Virus record (IMG/VR): IMGVR_UViG_3300036715_000385
Coordinates: 1-42,708 of that record
DNA: 42,708 nucleotides
Reading direction: 5' to 3' (one strand)
Source of the DNA: a virus
Position 1 is the stretch's first letter; the number at the start of each line of letters is the position of its first letter. The translations under genes were made by a program, and so were the position numbers. Of this stretch, positions 1 to 9,629 are shown piece by piece. Under the pieces are notes generated by a model that made no database searches, was not told the DNA's origin, and saw only the letters and a program-made list of their open reading frames with translations.

Positions 1-140
1 TCTTATTAGTATGCCTAATATCCTTTAATACTTTTTGCATAGCAAGATCGTTAGAGTCATACATATCAGCATACTTAGCAATACGCTTAATAAGTGGTGA
101 CTTAAGGTCAAACTTACCTTCAACGTTACGCTCTTGGTTT
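1..140. repeat. Left copy of terminal overlap (circular joint)
   Basis: Bases 1-140 match 42569-42708 at every position except one (G at 125, A at 42693). The repeat lies inside one reading frame. Removing one copy leaves a 3264-nt frame that is a multiple of three. This is the signature of a circular or circularly permuted molecule read past its start. A T7-type direct terminal repeat is possible but less likely, because such repeats usually lie outside genes. Confidence 0.93.
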
Positions 141-1660
141 AGAATATCCTCGTGTAGTTGTCTCCAGTTAACAGCAATACCATCATCTTCTGTACCTTTA
201 CGGTTTTTCTTAATTAGCTTACCTAATGGTGACTTAGCATGAACTTTATCTAGCTCTTTAGCTCTAGATGTGAAAGCATCTTTAACACGTTTAACAGTCT
301 GAGGGTTACTTAGCACTGTATTATCATAGATAGATCCAAGTTTACCTTTATATCCTTCTTTAGCTAAATGCTTATTAGCAATAACATGCATTAGGAAGTT
401 ACTAGCTATTGTATCACTATCTACACCCTCAACCTTAAACTCTTTAGAATATGCTTTAAGCATTTCTTGTAGTTCGCTATCACTTAGACCTGTCTTAGAC
501 TTAACTGAATTCCATACCTGCTTTGTTTCACTATCCATCTCTTTGACAGTCTTATTAAGCATCTTAGGTGCATATTTAGCTACACCAGCTAAAGCTCCCA
601 ATGAAGCCATAGTAAGTCCAGATAGTGCTATGGCTTGGGTAGTATCATACCCTTCAGTCTTAGCTGATGGCATAGCTAGTGCTCCACCTACAATTGCAGC
701 CTTAGCCAGGGATGTAGGGTTATACATTGAAGTAGCTATGTCTGGCCCATATCTACCAGCAAAGTCAAGAAATGACCCTGCCCCACCACGCTGGCGTTTG
801 TACTCAGCAGTAGCAGCATCATGTTGTGCTCTAGTCTTATCAAAGAAGTCCTGTAAAGCTGCACTTCTATCTAGTGGCATTCTACCATGTGCCATATTAT
901 TAACCATATTAAGAGGGTGATATTCAGATAGAGTATCTGCTAGTCCATTAAGTGAAGCGCCTAGTCCATTAATGAACTCTCCACCCCATTTACCTACCTC
1001 TTTACCAGCATCTTTGGCTAGGTTAGCCATAGCAACAGCATCATCCATTAGTGTGTCAGTTTCTCCAGTATCCCCAGAGCGATATCGTATGGTCTTACGT
1101 AAATCAGAGTCACTAACACCTAAAGAACTTAAAGTCTTTTTAATATCTACATCATTATTACCTTGTGCTGCAAGTCTATTCCACTTTCTACTTATAGAGT
1201 CTACAGTGTAATCACTATTAGTAAAGAACCCGCTAAGTGAGTTAGTTTTCTCTAACTCTCCCTCATCCTTACGAGCACGTTCTTTACGATGAGCATATCG
1301 TTGCTTAGTTAGTTCTGAGTTATAAGCATCATCGGCTGCTTTGTTGGTTTCATACTCATTTTTAAGTCTTGACTCCTCTGAGGCTTTCTCATTAATATAG
1401 GTTTGATGTAGGTTAGCTCTAGGTGTAAAGAACGATGTATCATCTTCCTTAGTAGACTCATCTGTCTCAATATCCTCATCAGGTATATCTACTGATTCAA
1501 TATCCTCCTTAGGTATATCCACTGCCTCAATATCTTTATTAGGAGTATTAGGATCCTCTACAGCCCCATTAGGTTTTACAGGAGCATTAGGAGTTGATGG
1601 TGTCCTTGAAAAACTTAAAGTGTTTTCAATATCACTTGGGTTAATATCAACTTCTTCCAT
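1..1660 (-). CDS. Large ejection protein with C-terminal ADP-ribosyltransferase, N-terminal part (residues 1-553)
   Basis: This is the 5' half of a 1087-aa gene. The frame starts at ATG 1660, is open to base 1, and continues across the circular joint at 42568 down to 40965. The ATG lies 3 nt beyond the stop of the 751-aa gene, with GGAG about 7 nt upstream of it. The N-terminus is acidic, with about 2.3 copies of a 10-residue repeat (DIExVDIPxE). Then come a charged helical part, a DUF-like helical core, and Gly/Ala-rich hydrophobic stretches near residues 285-330 (AIVGGALAMP, LSGLTMASLGALAGV) that could insert in a membrane. Size, position after portal and internal protein, and composition suit a podovirus internal protein ejected with the DNA. 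This role is inferred from context. The catalytic domain is in the other half. Confidence 0.8.
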   Translation of the reverse strand, partial: MEEVDINPSDIENTLSFSRTPSTPNAPVKPNGAVEDPNTPNKDIEAVDIPKEDIESVDIPDEDIETDESTKEDDTSFFTPRANLHQTYINEKASEESRLKNEYETNKAADDAYNSELTKQRYAHRKERARKDEGELEKTNSLSGFFTNSDYTVDSISRKWNRLAAQGNNDVDIKKTLSSLGVSDSDLRKTIRYRSGDTGETDTLMDDAVAMANLAKDAGKEVGKWGGEFINGLGASLNGLADTLSEYHPLNMVNNMAHGRMPLDRSAALQDFFDKTRAQHDAATAEYKRQRGGAGSFLDFAGRYGPDIATSMYNPTSLAKAAIVGGALAMPSAKTEGYDTTQAIALSGLTMASLGALAGVAKYAPKMLNKTVKEMDSETKQVWNSVKSKTGLSDSELQEMLKAYSKEFKVEGVDSDTIASNFLMHVIANKHLAKEGYKGKLGSIYDNTVLSNPQTVKRVKDAFTSRAKELDKVHAKSPLGKLIKKNRKGTEDDGIAVNWRQLHEDILNQERNVEGKFDLKSPLIKRIAKYADMYDSNDLAMQKVLKDIRHTNK

Positions 1661-1663
1661 AAT

Positions 1664-3919
1664 TTACTCCGCTAATCTATATTTGCCATTGGCTTGTTTG
1701 ATATAGTATTTACCATCTCTCTTATTAAGAACTTTTTGTTCAGGTGGATAATACTTATCAGCTTGACCAACTTCATAGTGCTGTTTACTATCCTTTAGGC
1801 GCTGTCTAGTATTTTGATAGTCTTGATCCATATTCTTATAGAATTGGTTAAATAGCCCTTGGCGGTACTCCTCTTGAAGACCACTGCCTCCAAAGATGTT
1901 CTCTAACTGTCGTTGAGCCTCTTTGTCGGATGCTGACTTACCATTAGAGTCCTGAACAGCTCTAATAACATAGTCCTTAATCTTAGCTGTAGCCATAGCT
2001 TGGTCAATAGAATTATTCTTAAATGGAACAACCTCACCAATAGACTGGAAGAAGTCATCTACATAACCAGCATTCATCTTACCATTCTTATAAAGTTTAT
2101 TTATCTTAGCAGTAAAATCTTTAAGGTTCTTCATACTCTGAGCACGTTTACCTAGTTCTAAACCTTCTTTCTTAATTGATTCAACAGTCTTTTTGTCCAT
2201 ACCTGTATCAAAGGCTCGTTCTTCAGCAGCCTTATCAGCTGTTATTGTACCAGGGGTATGTAATGGTTGGTGAGCATTAGGAACAACCGTTCCAGTAGGA
2301 CCAACTAATGGTCCAGTACCGGGCTTACCATTAGGAGGTACTTTACCAAGCTTAGCTACATCATACTGAGTACCTGTACCCATTGGGTTATTACTAGGAT
2401 GTACTCCGCCGCCAGTAGAAGGTGGAGTACCGCCTACTGCGTTATAATATGCCTCATTGCCTTTCTGTTCGTTATAATCCATATTACGCATAGTGGTTGT
2501 AGCCCTGTTAGGGTTATGTGATTCCATCCAGTTTTTAGCTGCCTTAACCTCAGTAGGAGTATACTTACCCTCTTTGTTATCAGCCATCTCTGCCATCTGC
2601 TCCATAGTTCTAATAGTAGCAGTCTCTCCACTACCAGCTCCTACCTTACCAAACAGTTTTGTATGTAGGTCTATGTACTCTTTCTGACCCTCAGTAGTAT
2701 TAATATCCTTATTTTTCATAAGTCCTTTAACTATCTCATCCCTAACCTCTTCTTGAAGCTTATGAACTTTCTGTATAGGTGGTGCATCTTTATACCCAGC
2801 TATTCTACGTACTAACTCCATGTTGAGATTAGTTTGAGCTAACTTAGCAACTGTAGCCTGAGCCTCTGCTGTAGGAGAAGCATTAAGCTCTTTAAGACTA
2901 GTCTCTAGGGCAGCCCTAGGGTTATTATTAGCCTTAGCCATCTCATCTACTAATGCATCAGTTACCTTATTTGTATATACATCAGCAGCCTTTTGAGACT
3001 TATCAGCCTCAGCAAAGTCAATATCTTCTAGCTTAGGTGTAGTACCTTCTGGTGTAGGTGGAGTAGTACCTACTGGTGTAGGTGGAGTAGTACCTACTGG
3101 TGCTTGTGCTGGAGGTGGATTAACCGCGTTCATAGCCTTATCTACTGGTGTAGACTCAGAACCTAGTTCAAATGGTTTAGATTCACCACTATTAACCTCA
3201 TCAGCTACAGCTGTAGTCTGAGCCTTTACATCAGGTTTTATACCTAAAGTCTTCTCTCCAGCATCCTGTGTTTGTTTACCAAATGCCTTATTAAGCTTAT
3301 CTTCCATAGCTTGCTTTTGCTCTACAGTAGCTGTCTTATAAGCCCCAGTAGCAATACCTACACCAGTTAGGTCTATAAGAGTACCATCCTTATTGATAAG
3401 CAAATTACCATGGTCTACAGCATTCTTAATACTCTCATCATTGATAGGTAATCCAGCCGATGATAGGTACTTACTAACAGCTTGTCTATCGCTAGGTATA
3501 TCAGAACTGACTGGTCTCCCAGCATCACCAAACTGCTTAACAAATGTAGGGTTAGCCATTAGCTTCGTACTAGTTGCCTCGAAATTCTCCCTCCATTTAG
3601 GGTCAGCTGAAACTTGGTTGATAGTGCTATTAATATCCTGACCATGCGATGCAGTTAACTGCTTTTGAAGGTCAGCTGTTTGCTGCTGAGCTTCAGTTAC
3701 CTGATTCTTAAGTTCTTGATAATATGGTATATTTGATGCATCAAATACTGCATTCCTAGCTGCATTTTGTCTACCAGCATCATCTAACGCATATTGGTCC
3801 ATTTTTACCTTATTGGCTCTATCTTCAGCATCTTGTTTGAGTTTTAGGGCTCTATCTTCTCTAGCATTAGCCCATGTATCCCCCTGCATTACTCCATCTA
3901 CAAATTGGTTAAAGTTCAT
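1664..3919 (-). CDS. Internal virion / DNA-ejection protein (751 aa)
   Basis: This is a large, mostly helical hydrophilic protein without a recognised enzyme motif. Residues about 15-110 are rich in charged residues and Gln (coiled-coil-like). Around residues 270-300 there is a Thr/Pro linker made of VGTTPPTP repeats, and around residues 505-560 a second Pro/Gly-rich linker. The C-terminal 180 residues are helical and basic. The ATG overlaps the portal stop as ATGA, so translation is coupled to portal. It is followed 3 nt later by the ejection-protein gene. By place and architecture it is probably an internal core or ejection protein like T7 gp15/gp16. No sequence match is claimed, and a transglycosylase motif was looked for and not seen. 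Confidence 0.65.
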   Translation of the reverse strand: MNFNQFVDGVMQGDTWANAREDRALKLKQDAEDRANKVKMDQYALDDAGRQNAARNAVFDASNIPYYQELKNQVTEAQQQTADLQKQLTASHGQDINSTINQVSADPKWRENFEATSTKLMANPTFVKQFGDAGRPVSSDIPSDRQAVSKYLSSAGLPINDESIKNAVDHGNLLINKDGTLIDLTGVGIATGAYKTATVEQKQAMEDKLNKAFGKQTQDAGEKTLGIKPDVKAQTTAVADEVNSGESKPFELGSESTPVDKAMNAVNPPPAQAPVGTTPPTPVGTTPPTPEGTTPKLEDIDFAEADKSQKAADVYTNKVTDALVDEMAKANNNPRAALETSLKELNASPTAEAQATVAKLAQTNLNMELVRRIAGYKDAPPIQKVHKLQEEVRDEIVKGLMKNKDINTTEGQKEYIDLHTKLFGKVGAGSGETATIRTMEQMAEMADNKEGKYTPTEVKAAKNWMESHNPNRATTTMRNMDYNEQKGNEAYYNAVGGTPPSTGGGVHPSNNPMGTGTQYDVAKLGKVPPNGKPGTGPLVGPTGTVVPNAHQPLHTPGTITADKAAEERAFDTGMDKKTVESIKKEGLELGKRAQSMKNLKDFTAKINKLYKNGKMNAGYVDDFFQSIGEVVPFKNNSIDQAMATAKIKDYVIRAVQDSNGKSASDKEAQRQLENIFGGSGLQEEYRQGLFNQFYKNMDQDYQNTRQRLKDSKQHYEVGQADKYYPPEQKVLNKRDGKYYIKQANGKYRLAE
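3051..3098. repeat. 24-bp tandem repeat encoding VGTTPPTP
   Basis: Two exact 24-bp units (3051-3074 and 3075-3098) are followed by the start of a third, and a partial degenerate unit precedes them. Each encodes eight residues of the Thr/Pro linker in the 751-aa protein, so gain or loss of units keeps the frame. Confidence 0.85.
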
Positions 3920-5886
3920 GGTTGTCCTCCTTCTTTTCCTGGTTTAGGTATTCCTAATGTTGGGCTTTGTGGCCCTATCTGTGGGTTACTATTCTGACTT
4001 CCTTGACTAGGCATATTCTGAGCATTACCAGTAGAACCTCCCATAGCAGCACCCATGATAGCTTGTAAATCACCACCTACCATTGCAAGTCTAGGGTCTA
4101 TTCTACCTTGCTCTACTCCTAATGCTGTTTCCATAAGTAGGCGTGCAATCTCAATAGAGTGCTTAGTACCAAACTCACTAACTTGCATAGCTAGGGTACG
4201 TAGATAAGCTCCAGGATTCGTCTGCATAAGTATTTGCCCAGCAGGTCCATTGATAACTGTCTCTAGCAATAACTGGTTACGCTCTGCTGCGTTCTGAGCA
4301 CGAGAACCCACTACCTTAATCTTAACATTACTAAACTCTAAGGCTGTATCAGGGTCATTAACTGGAGTGACTATAATATTACCATACTCATCTTCCATAG
4401 GCTTACCTGTCTCAGGGTCCATTTCCTCATCAAATACCGGCTGGGTTACTAATTGACCATTAGGTCCAACCTCACCAGTAGGCATCTGAATAGGTACATT
4501 AACTTGAATATAGTGCTCAGTATTAAGAGGTTCAGCAATTCTAAACACTTGATTAGCGCGATAGTATTGCTTGGCAAGTCCTACAATATCCTCACCTATC
4601 ATCTTATACATAAAGCTAATTCTATCAACTACCATGGTTAGTTGAGAGGCTGAACTAGCTTGGTTAAGTGATACCTTACGTCCACTATCAGAGGCGAATG
4701 TATTACCAAGGAATGAGTCATTGATACCTAGAACCATCTTAATACGGCTAAGGGCTTGGTCAATGATTAGATACTGTTGTTGAACATCTCTACTCATATC
4801 TTCTACTCGAATACCAGCTAGATTACTAACTGGGATGATGGCATTGATACGGTTAAACAACTCTTTAAACTCTTCCAAGTTATCTACGGCATTATCTTCC
4901 ACAAATGCCTTAGAAGTGTTAACCAAGAGTTGAATTTGTAGTAGTGCCTGATTAATAGCCTTCTGTGTCTCGGAGATATCACGGAATGGACCATAATACT
5001 CAGCAACATCAGAACTACTAAGCTTAATAATACGATAAGGGAATCTAACATTCTTAAATGTAATCTCCTTCTTCTCAAGCATAACCTCATTAGACCAAAT
5101 ACAAGACCAAATCTTACCTTCAAACTCAATGATGGTTTTGACTATTAGATAGTTATTGTATTGTCGATAACGTCCTACATCTCTACCTACAGTGAACTGA
5201 CGATCATAATTAGCTTGTTGATCTCCGTCCAAAAAGTTATAATACTCAGTTAGCATCTGCTTCTTTTTCTTACCAAAAACTAAGTCTACCTCTTCTTCAG
5301 GCATCCATTTAAAGTCATGAATATATCGTGCATCACTATAATCATCTAACATAGACTGAGGGTCAATACGAACCTGCCATGATGGTTTATGAGCCAATTT
5401 AATATCATAGATTTTACGACCATACTTATCTTTTTGCCCTGTATCTACAACATCCTCATGTATAACCATAAGTCCAGTTAATAGTCCATCAAGCTTCAAT
5501 CGTTTACTAAGTGCTTCAAAGTCATTATCATCTAACGTATACTTAACAATATCATTAAGAAGTAGTGCAGTAGCTGGAGATGACATATACCGTGGCTCTA
5601 CGTTTACCTCATTGATAGTAGTATCAAGATACCCTATGATAGCATTGGTTAACATCTTGATGACATTAAATGTCTCAGCAGGTTGACCATTCTGAGCTAT
5701 CTTCTCAAGTTGTGCAGCTGTGTATTGACGGTTGTTAAAAAGGTCAATAATCTCCTGACCCTCTTTAATACAAGGACCATATTGTAACTCTGAGATTTTA
5801 TAAGCATCTCTACAAGCCATAAGAAGTGGAGACATTGAGATTGTATTTGGTAAGGTTAATTGACCTATTGCAGTTGGATTAGCCAT
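3916..5886 (-). CDS. Portal protein (656 aa)
   Basis: This is the dodecameric head-vertex ring through which DNA is packaged and ejected. Portal features are the long N-terminal helical part with paired hydrophilic helices, a central region reading KPSWQVRIDPQSMLDDYSDA (the 'route to fixed positions' typical of P22/N4-like portals), helices around ETQKAINQALLQIQLLVNTS, and a Gln/Asn/Gly-rich C-terminal tail. An upstream in-frame ATG at 5910 exists. ATG 5886 is preferred because it overlaps the previous stop (TAATG) and has GGGAG correctly spaced. The stop overlaps the next ATG (ATGA). The length is usual for podovirus portals. The assignment rests on pattern and on neighbours. Confidence 0.82.
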   Translation of the reverse strand: MANPTAIGQLTLPNTISMSPLLMACRDAYKISELQYGPCIKEGQEIIDLFNNRQYTAAQLEKIAQNGQPAETFNVIKMLTNAIIGYLDTTINEVNVEPRYMSSPATALLLNDIVKYTLDDNDFEALSKRLKLDGLLTGLMVIHEDVVDTGQKDKYGRKIYDIKLAHKPSWQVRIDPQSMLDDYSDARYIHDFKWMPEEEVDLVFGKKKKQMLTEYYNFLDGDQQANYDRQFTVGRDVGRYRQYNNYLIVKTIIEFEGKIWSCIWSNEVMLEKKEITFKNVRFPYRIIKLSSSDVAEYYGPFRDISETQKAINQALLQIQLLVNTSKAFVEDNAVDNLEEFKELFNRINAIIPVSNLAGIRVEDMSRDVQQQYLIIDQALSRIKMVLGINDSFLGNTFASDSGRKVSLNQASSASQLTMVVDRISFMYKMIGEDIVGLAKQYYRANQVFRIAEPLNTEHYIQVNVPIQMPTGEVGPNGQLVTQPVFDEEMDPETGKPMEDEYGNIIVTPVNDPDTALEFSNVKIKVVGSRAQNAAERNQLLLETVINGPAGQILMQTNPGAYLRTLAMQVSEFGTKHSIEIARLLMETALGVEQGRIDPRLAMVGGDLQAIMGAAMGGSTGNAQNMPSQGSQNSNPQIGPQSPTLGIPKPGKEGGQP

Positions 5887-6698
5887 TATACACTCCCAAA
5901 CATTTGCCACATAGAGCCCATAATGCCTCCACCTGAACTACCACCAGAACCCCCGCCTAGAAGCCCAGAAACGGCTCCTAATCTACTTGATGAATTATCT
6001 CTATTAGCTCTATCCTCATACATATTAGCTTGACCATTATAGGCATTAGCTAACCCAGTATTAGCATTAGCTCTAGCTTGCTCTCCTAGTGAAGCATAGT
6101 TAGCTTGATTACCTATAGCCCCTACCATTGTTTGATTAGCAAGATTCTTCTGACCTATACCTTGATTATACCAAGATTGTTTCATCTGTGCTACTTGTTC
6201 TGGTGCTGCCATGTCAATAGAGGCATTAGCTTGAGCCTTATTAAACATAGCTTCTTTCTCTAGTTGCTCTCTCTGACCACTTGTTTGTAGCCCTCTTTGA
6301 GTCATAGTCTCATTAAACTGCTTTAGTTGCTTATCTAAACTATCTGCATACTGAGTCTTAGCTTGCTGTGAGAACTTAGCTGGGTCTAGGTTATTATAGT
6401 AATCACTTAGGTTACTCTCAATACTACCAAATGCTGTCTCCCAGTCATTCATCATACCTTGAGCGTGCTCTATACCCTTCTCTCCTTGAGCCATTAAGAA
6501 GTTATCCAAGTTTTTTGAAAGTCCTATATTACCTGCTTGAGATGCTACTGCTAGGTTAGTGCTCTGGGTAGAATTTTTTGAGTTGCCTGAAGGACCATCA
6601 ATCATTCCACCTACACCCCCTCCAATCATAGCACCTACTGGACCACCAAATGCCCCTCCAGCTATTGAGCCTACAATGCCACCTAACCCTTTACCCAT
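5886..6698 (-). CDS. Glycine-zipper internal virion protein (270 aa)
   Basis: The first 35 residues are a glycine-zipper-like hydrophobic segment (GGIVGSIAGGAFGGPVGAMI) of the kind that inserts into membranes. A long Gln/Asn/Ala-rich helical body (residues 45-230) and a Gly/Ser-rich tail ending near MWQMFGSV follow. Small ejection proteins next to the portal gene in short-tailed phages (P22 gp7/gp20 type) have this build: helical, low complexity, with a membrane-active end. The gene is coupled to portal by TAATG, and its start overlaps the end of the GNAT-like gene by 8 nt. An ejection or channel role is likely but not proven from sequence. Confidence 0.6.
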   Translation of the reverse strand: MGKGLGGIVGSIAGGAFGGPVGAMIGGGVGGMIDGPSGNSKNSTQSTNLAVASQAGNIGLSKNLDNFLMAQGEKGIEHAQGMMNDWETAFGSIESNLSDYYNNLDPAKFSQQAKTQYADSLDKQLKQFNETMTQRGLQTSGQREQLEKEAMFNKAQANASIDMAAPEQVAQMKQSWYNQGIGQKNLANQTMVGAIGNQANYASLGEQARANANTGLANAYNGQANMYEDRANRDNSSSRLGAVSGLLGGGSGGSSGGGIMGSMWQMFGSV

Positions 6699-7122
6699 TG
6701 TGTGTCCTTTTAATACTGTATACTTTTGAGATAAGCTTATGTCGCTTATCTAAAACCTTAATGTGTTCACTATTTGCTTCAGTAACTCCTATTATCTCAC
6801 TTGTTGGAAAAGTGTCAAACAACTTTTCATAGAAGTGATATAGTAGTTTACTATGCCTCTTATTAGGAGTTATATATACATTGGTAGCTTCAACCCTATC
6901 CACTAATGGAGTAAGTGGAGACCATCTTCTCTCCACCATAAAAAACCCATTTAATTCCTCATCTACGAATATAAACTTACTTGTGTCAGAGTAAATTTTA
7001 AAAACTTCTACTAGATAGTCATGTGGGTTTTCACTAGCCTTAGCACCAAAAACCTCAGTGTACATTAAATGTAACATCGAAGAAATTTTTGGGATCTCTG
7101 ATGGATTGGCTAGTCTTATCAT
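6691..7122 (-). CDS. GNAT-fold acetyltransferase-like protein (143 aa)
   Basis: The start MIRLANPSEIPKISSML and the order of elements (helix pair, FIFVDEELNGFFMVERRW beta hairpin, VEATNVYITPNKRHSKLLYHFYEKLF, EIIGVTEAN) follow the GNAT pattern: strand 4, then a strand leading to the acetyl-CoA loop and helix alpha-3. The usual Q/RxxGxG/A pyrophosphate loop is replaced by NKRHSKL, so activity is doubtful. T7 gp13 and other podovirus head genes near the portal have a GNAT fold without known activity, and this may be the counterpart. It overlaps the next gene by 8 nt and follows the 61-aa gene after 18 nt. Confidence 0.6.
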   Translation of the reverse strand: MIRLANPSEIPKISSMLHLMYTEVFGAKASENPHDYLVEVFKIYSDTSKFIFVDEELNGFFMVERRWSPLTPLVDRVEATNVYITPNKRHSKLLYHFYEKLFDTFPTSEIIGVTEANSEHIKVLDKRHKLISKVYSIKRTHNG

Positions 7123-7140
7123 TTTCTATTATACCCAATA

Positions 7141-7326
7141 CTATCTTAAACGAGTATTAAGAATCTTAATTAATTCATTTATTTTAGCTACCACATCACC
7201 AAAACTAGCCGTACTAAGAAGAGGGGTTACTTGTGACTTTAAGTTACTTCCACCTATTGCGTTCTCTATATCTATAAGCCTACGCTTTAATTGAGTTATA
7301 TGCTCATCTTCATTGGTACTAATCAT
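7141..7326 (-). CDS. Small helical protein, unknown (61 aa)
   Basis: The ATG overlaps the stop of the tail-nozzle gene (ATGA), giving translational coupling in the late operon. Two helical stretches, residues 8-25 (HITQLKRRLIDIENAI) and 43-60 (FGDVVAKINELIKIL), have heptad-like hydrophobic spacing and could form a small bundle. No family is recognised. Its place between tail nozzle and GNAT-like protein suggests a minor virion component or assembly factor, which is inference only. Confidence 0.6.
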   Translation of the reverse strand: MISTNEDEHITQLKRRLIDIENAIGGSNLKSQVTPLLSTASFGDVVAKINELIKILNTRLR

Positions 7327-8951
7327 GGTAAACTCCTAGGTACAGTTGAATATTGTATTGAGCGTATCTCCCCCACACCACTAATGGTGAACTGTATACC
7401 ATATCCCTTATTTCTAGATTTTGGTATACCAAGTACTATAAACCCATCTTTACTATCTGCATTAGTAATCTTGGTACGTAGCACTATGCCCGTACCATCT
7501 AATATTATGCTTACTTCAAATGCACCATTATAGATAATACGTACTTTCTCATACTCTTTTAGGGTAGCATATGAACCATCTACCATCATAGCTGAGGTAT
7601 ATTTAAAGCTGCGTAGTCCTGTTGACTCACGATATATATCGTATAAACCTCCATAACTATCTCTCATAGCACTGTGCATAAGTACACTATTAACTATACC
7701 TAGATTACCTATCCCTGAGCCTGATAATAGGCTATATGAATATAGTCTACCAAAGTTGAAGTTTATTACAACTATACCCTCTCCCATACCACTACCATCA
7801 ATAACATCATTAGGGTAGAATGATGTAGATGGTAATAATTCTGTGGATGGTGTCAGCATAGGGCTAAAACTCATTAGGTATGATAAGTTCTTAACTACTG
7901 TACCACGAGGATACATACCATTAATGTTCTTTACCTTATGAGATGTTAAGTCTTTTATGGAAAATCCATCAGTCATATTAAAAGCATCTGTACTAAGCCA
8001 TATAATGGAGTCCTGATATTGAGCAATGGAGAAATGACTAATACACCCTACATTGGAGCTAAGTTCTTTCATAAAGAAGTTAGATGGGTCACTACCTCTA
8101 AGTACATTTGTGGCATTAGCTGAGAAGATAACAAGCCCTGCTCCACAGGTAGCTAAACCTGTTATGGTATCCGATACAATATAATAATCATCTACATACC
8201 ATGAGTCTGGAGTGCCTAATGAAGCATAATACACATAGTTATCAACAGCTCCAAACAATCGTCCATTCAATTCAACTAAGAACTTAAGTCCAGTAGGGGG
8301 TACTCCAGTCCGTAATGTTTGCAATAGTCTACCATCTATTTGTGTAACATCTAAGCCATCTAAGTATGTTAAAGATCCTACCGGTATAGTATCTACAAGA
8401 GTAAACTCTGATAAATAGCCTCCTATGCGATATAGCCTAAAGTGTGTTGCCTCTGCTGGCCACGTAGTAGGGAACCCTCCAACATTTATATCTGCATTTG
8501 TAACAGTTAGATAATTACTAAGTGCACTAGGGGCAGACTCTACTCCTAAAACACTATCATAGAATGTAAATACATAGGTAAAGTTACCAGTAAGTGGGTG
8601 TGTTGCTGTCCCTTGAGTAAGTGTTAGGATATTAGTAGGTGTATCCATACCTAAGTCTTTAACAGTTCCATCAGGTAGCATCTTCTTTGTTTCAGCTCCA
8701 TCAGCCCAGTACCAAGTATTATTCCATTTGACATTGCTACGTAGTGTGTTATACGAGTATACTACCCCATTAAATAGATAGAAGTATCTACCATCTAAGG
8801 GCTTTACAAGTGTGGATAGTGGTATAGACCTTAAAGTACCTCTACGTATGTCAATATCTATGTTTACTACTGACTCATTACTAGGCAATAGGTGTGGAGC
8901 TATTGCTGTAGCTATTCCTCCAGTAAAGTCTGATATTTCAGCTAATCCCAT
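7323..8951 (-). CDS. Tail nozzle / tail tubular protein B-like (542 aa)
   Basis: This beta-rich protein has features of the T7 gp12 / P22 gp10-type tail nozzle family. These are an N-terminal 'GGIATAIAPHLLPSNESV' segment with the early-strand pattern (recipe for listing values from a file of virion data), a fibronectin-like insert with RLYRIG and TYLDG, and a propeller-like stretch with ELNGRLFGAVDNYVYYASLG followed by GLVIFSANATNVLRG. The product would form the distal tube of the short tail, between adaptor and fibres. It starts directly after the collar-fibre stop (TAAATG), and its stop overlaps the next start. The family call is by eye and the sub-family is uncertain. Confidence 0.62.
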   Translation of the reverse strand: MGLAEISDFTGGIATAIAPHLLPSNESVVNIDIDIRRGTLRSIPLSTLVKPLDGRYFYLFNGVVYSYNTLRSNVKWNNTWYWADGAETKKMLPDGTVKDLGMDTPTNILTLTQGTATHPLTGNFTYVFTFYDSVLGVESAPSALSNYLTVTNADINVGGFPTTWPAEATHFRLYRIGGYLSEFTLVDTIPVGSLTYLDGLDVTQIDGRLLQTLRTGVPPTGLKFLVELNGRLFGAVDNYVYYASLGTPDSWYVDDYYIVSDTITGLATCGAGLVIFSANATNVLRGSDPSNFFMKELSSNVGCISHFSIAQYQDSIIWLSTDAFNMTDGFSIKDLTSHKVKNINGMYPRGTVVKNLSYLMSFSPMLTPSTELLPSTSFYPNDVIDGSGMGEGIVVINFNFGRLYSYSLLSGSGIGNLGIVNSVLMHSAMRDSYGGLYDIYRESTGLRSFKYTSAMMVDGSYATLKEYEKVRIIYNGAFEVSIILDGTGIVLRTKITNADSKDGFIVLGIPKSRNKGYGIQFTISGVGEIRSIQYSTVPRSLP

Positions 8952-9602
8952 TTAGGCAGCCTTTATTACAAACATTAGAGCGATATTTTTCATACGGGTC
9001 TCATAGGATTGTTTAGGCGCTCCACTTGTCCCATCGGTAACCATTGTGACTGCACCTGTGAAAGATGTCCCAAACCCAGCATATTTATGTGTGCCTTGAG
9101 TAGCATCTACATTTATATAGCCAAGTTTCTCAGAACCAGTCCCGAAAGTATGCCCCTGAAGTGCATCATCCTGCATACTTCCAAGTGATCTACCACCATC
9201 TACCCCTCTACCATGATCCCATGCTCTAGGAGCAAACCCACGCATATCAGGAATGTTAAAAGTGGTTACCCCGTCACCAATACCCCATACTGTACCTAGT
9301 ACAGAAAATAAGGCATGAGTTCTAGGTAGTGTTTGCCCATTACACTCAATATAATCAGCTGGAGGGGTAGCTGAGCCCCACATAATAATGGAGCCAATAG
9401 GTGCTCCACTAGATGTACCGCCTCCTACACTACCGCTTGCAATAGTATCAGCCTTAGCAGCATATCCTACCTTAACGGCTCCACTGATAATATCCGTAAG
9501 TAAAGTATCATTGGAGGCTATTCCTTCCTCGATATGGTTTAGATTAACAGCATCTATAGCTGGGGCTTGATTATCTACCCAAACAGTTTTAACATAGCTC
9601 AT
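8952..9602 (-). CDS. Short tail fibre with phage tail-collar domain (216 aa)
   Basis: The N-terminal 50 residues (VWVDNQAPAIDAVNLNHIEE) match the usual attachment start of phage fibre proteins. A Gly/Ser linker follows. The tail-collar fold runs from about residue 68, GSIIMWGSATPPADYIECNG, to the signature FNIPDMRGFAPRAWDHG. The C-terminus (SYETRMKNIALMFVIKA) is the standard collar-protein ending. It is a minor fibre or receptor-contact protein. The gene abuts the nozzle gene, and a hairpin lies in the 55-nt gap upstream. Confidence 0.85.
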   Translation of the reverse strand: MSYVKTVWVDNQAPAIDAVNLNHIEEGIASNDTLLTDIISGAVKVGYAAKADTIASGSVGGGTSSGAPIGSIIMWGSATPPADYIECNGQTLPRTHALFSVLGTVWGIGDGVTTFNIPDMRGFAPRAWDHGRGVDGGRSLGSMQDDALQGHTFGTGSEKLGYINVDATQGTHKYAGFGTSFTGAVTMVTDGTSGAPKQSYETRMKNIALMFVIKAA

Positions 9603-9629
9603 AGTTTATCCTTTTATTGTAGTGTACCA

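Noticed and set aside
1664-3919. Tape-measure protein
   Set aside because: No tail tube or sheath genes exist. Length and location after portal suit an internal ejection protein of a short-tailed phage.
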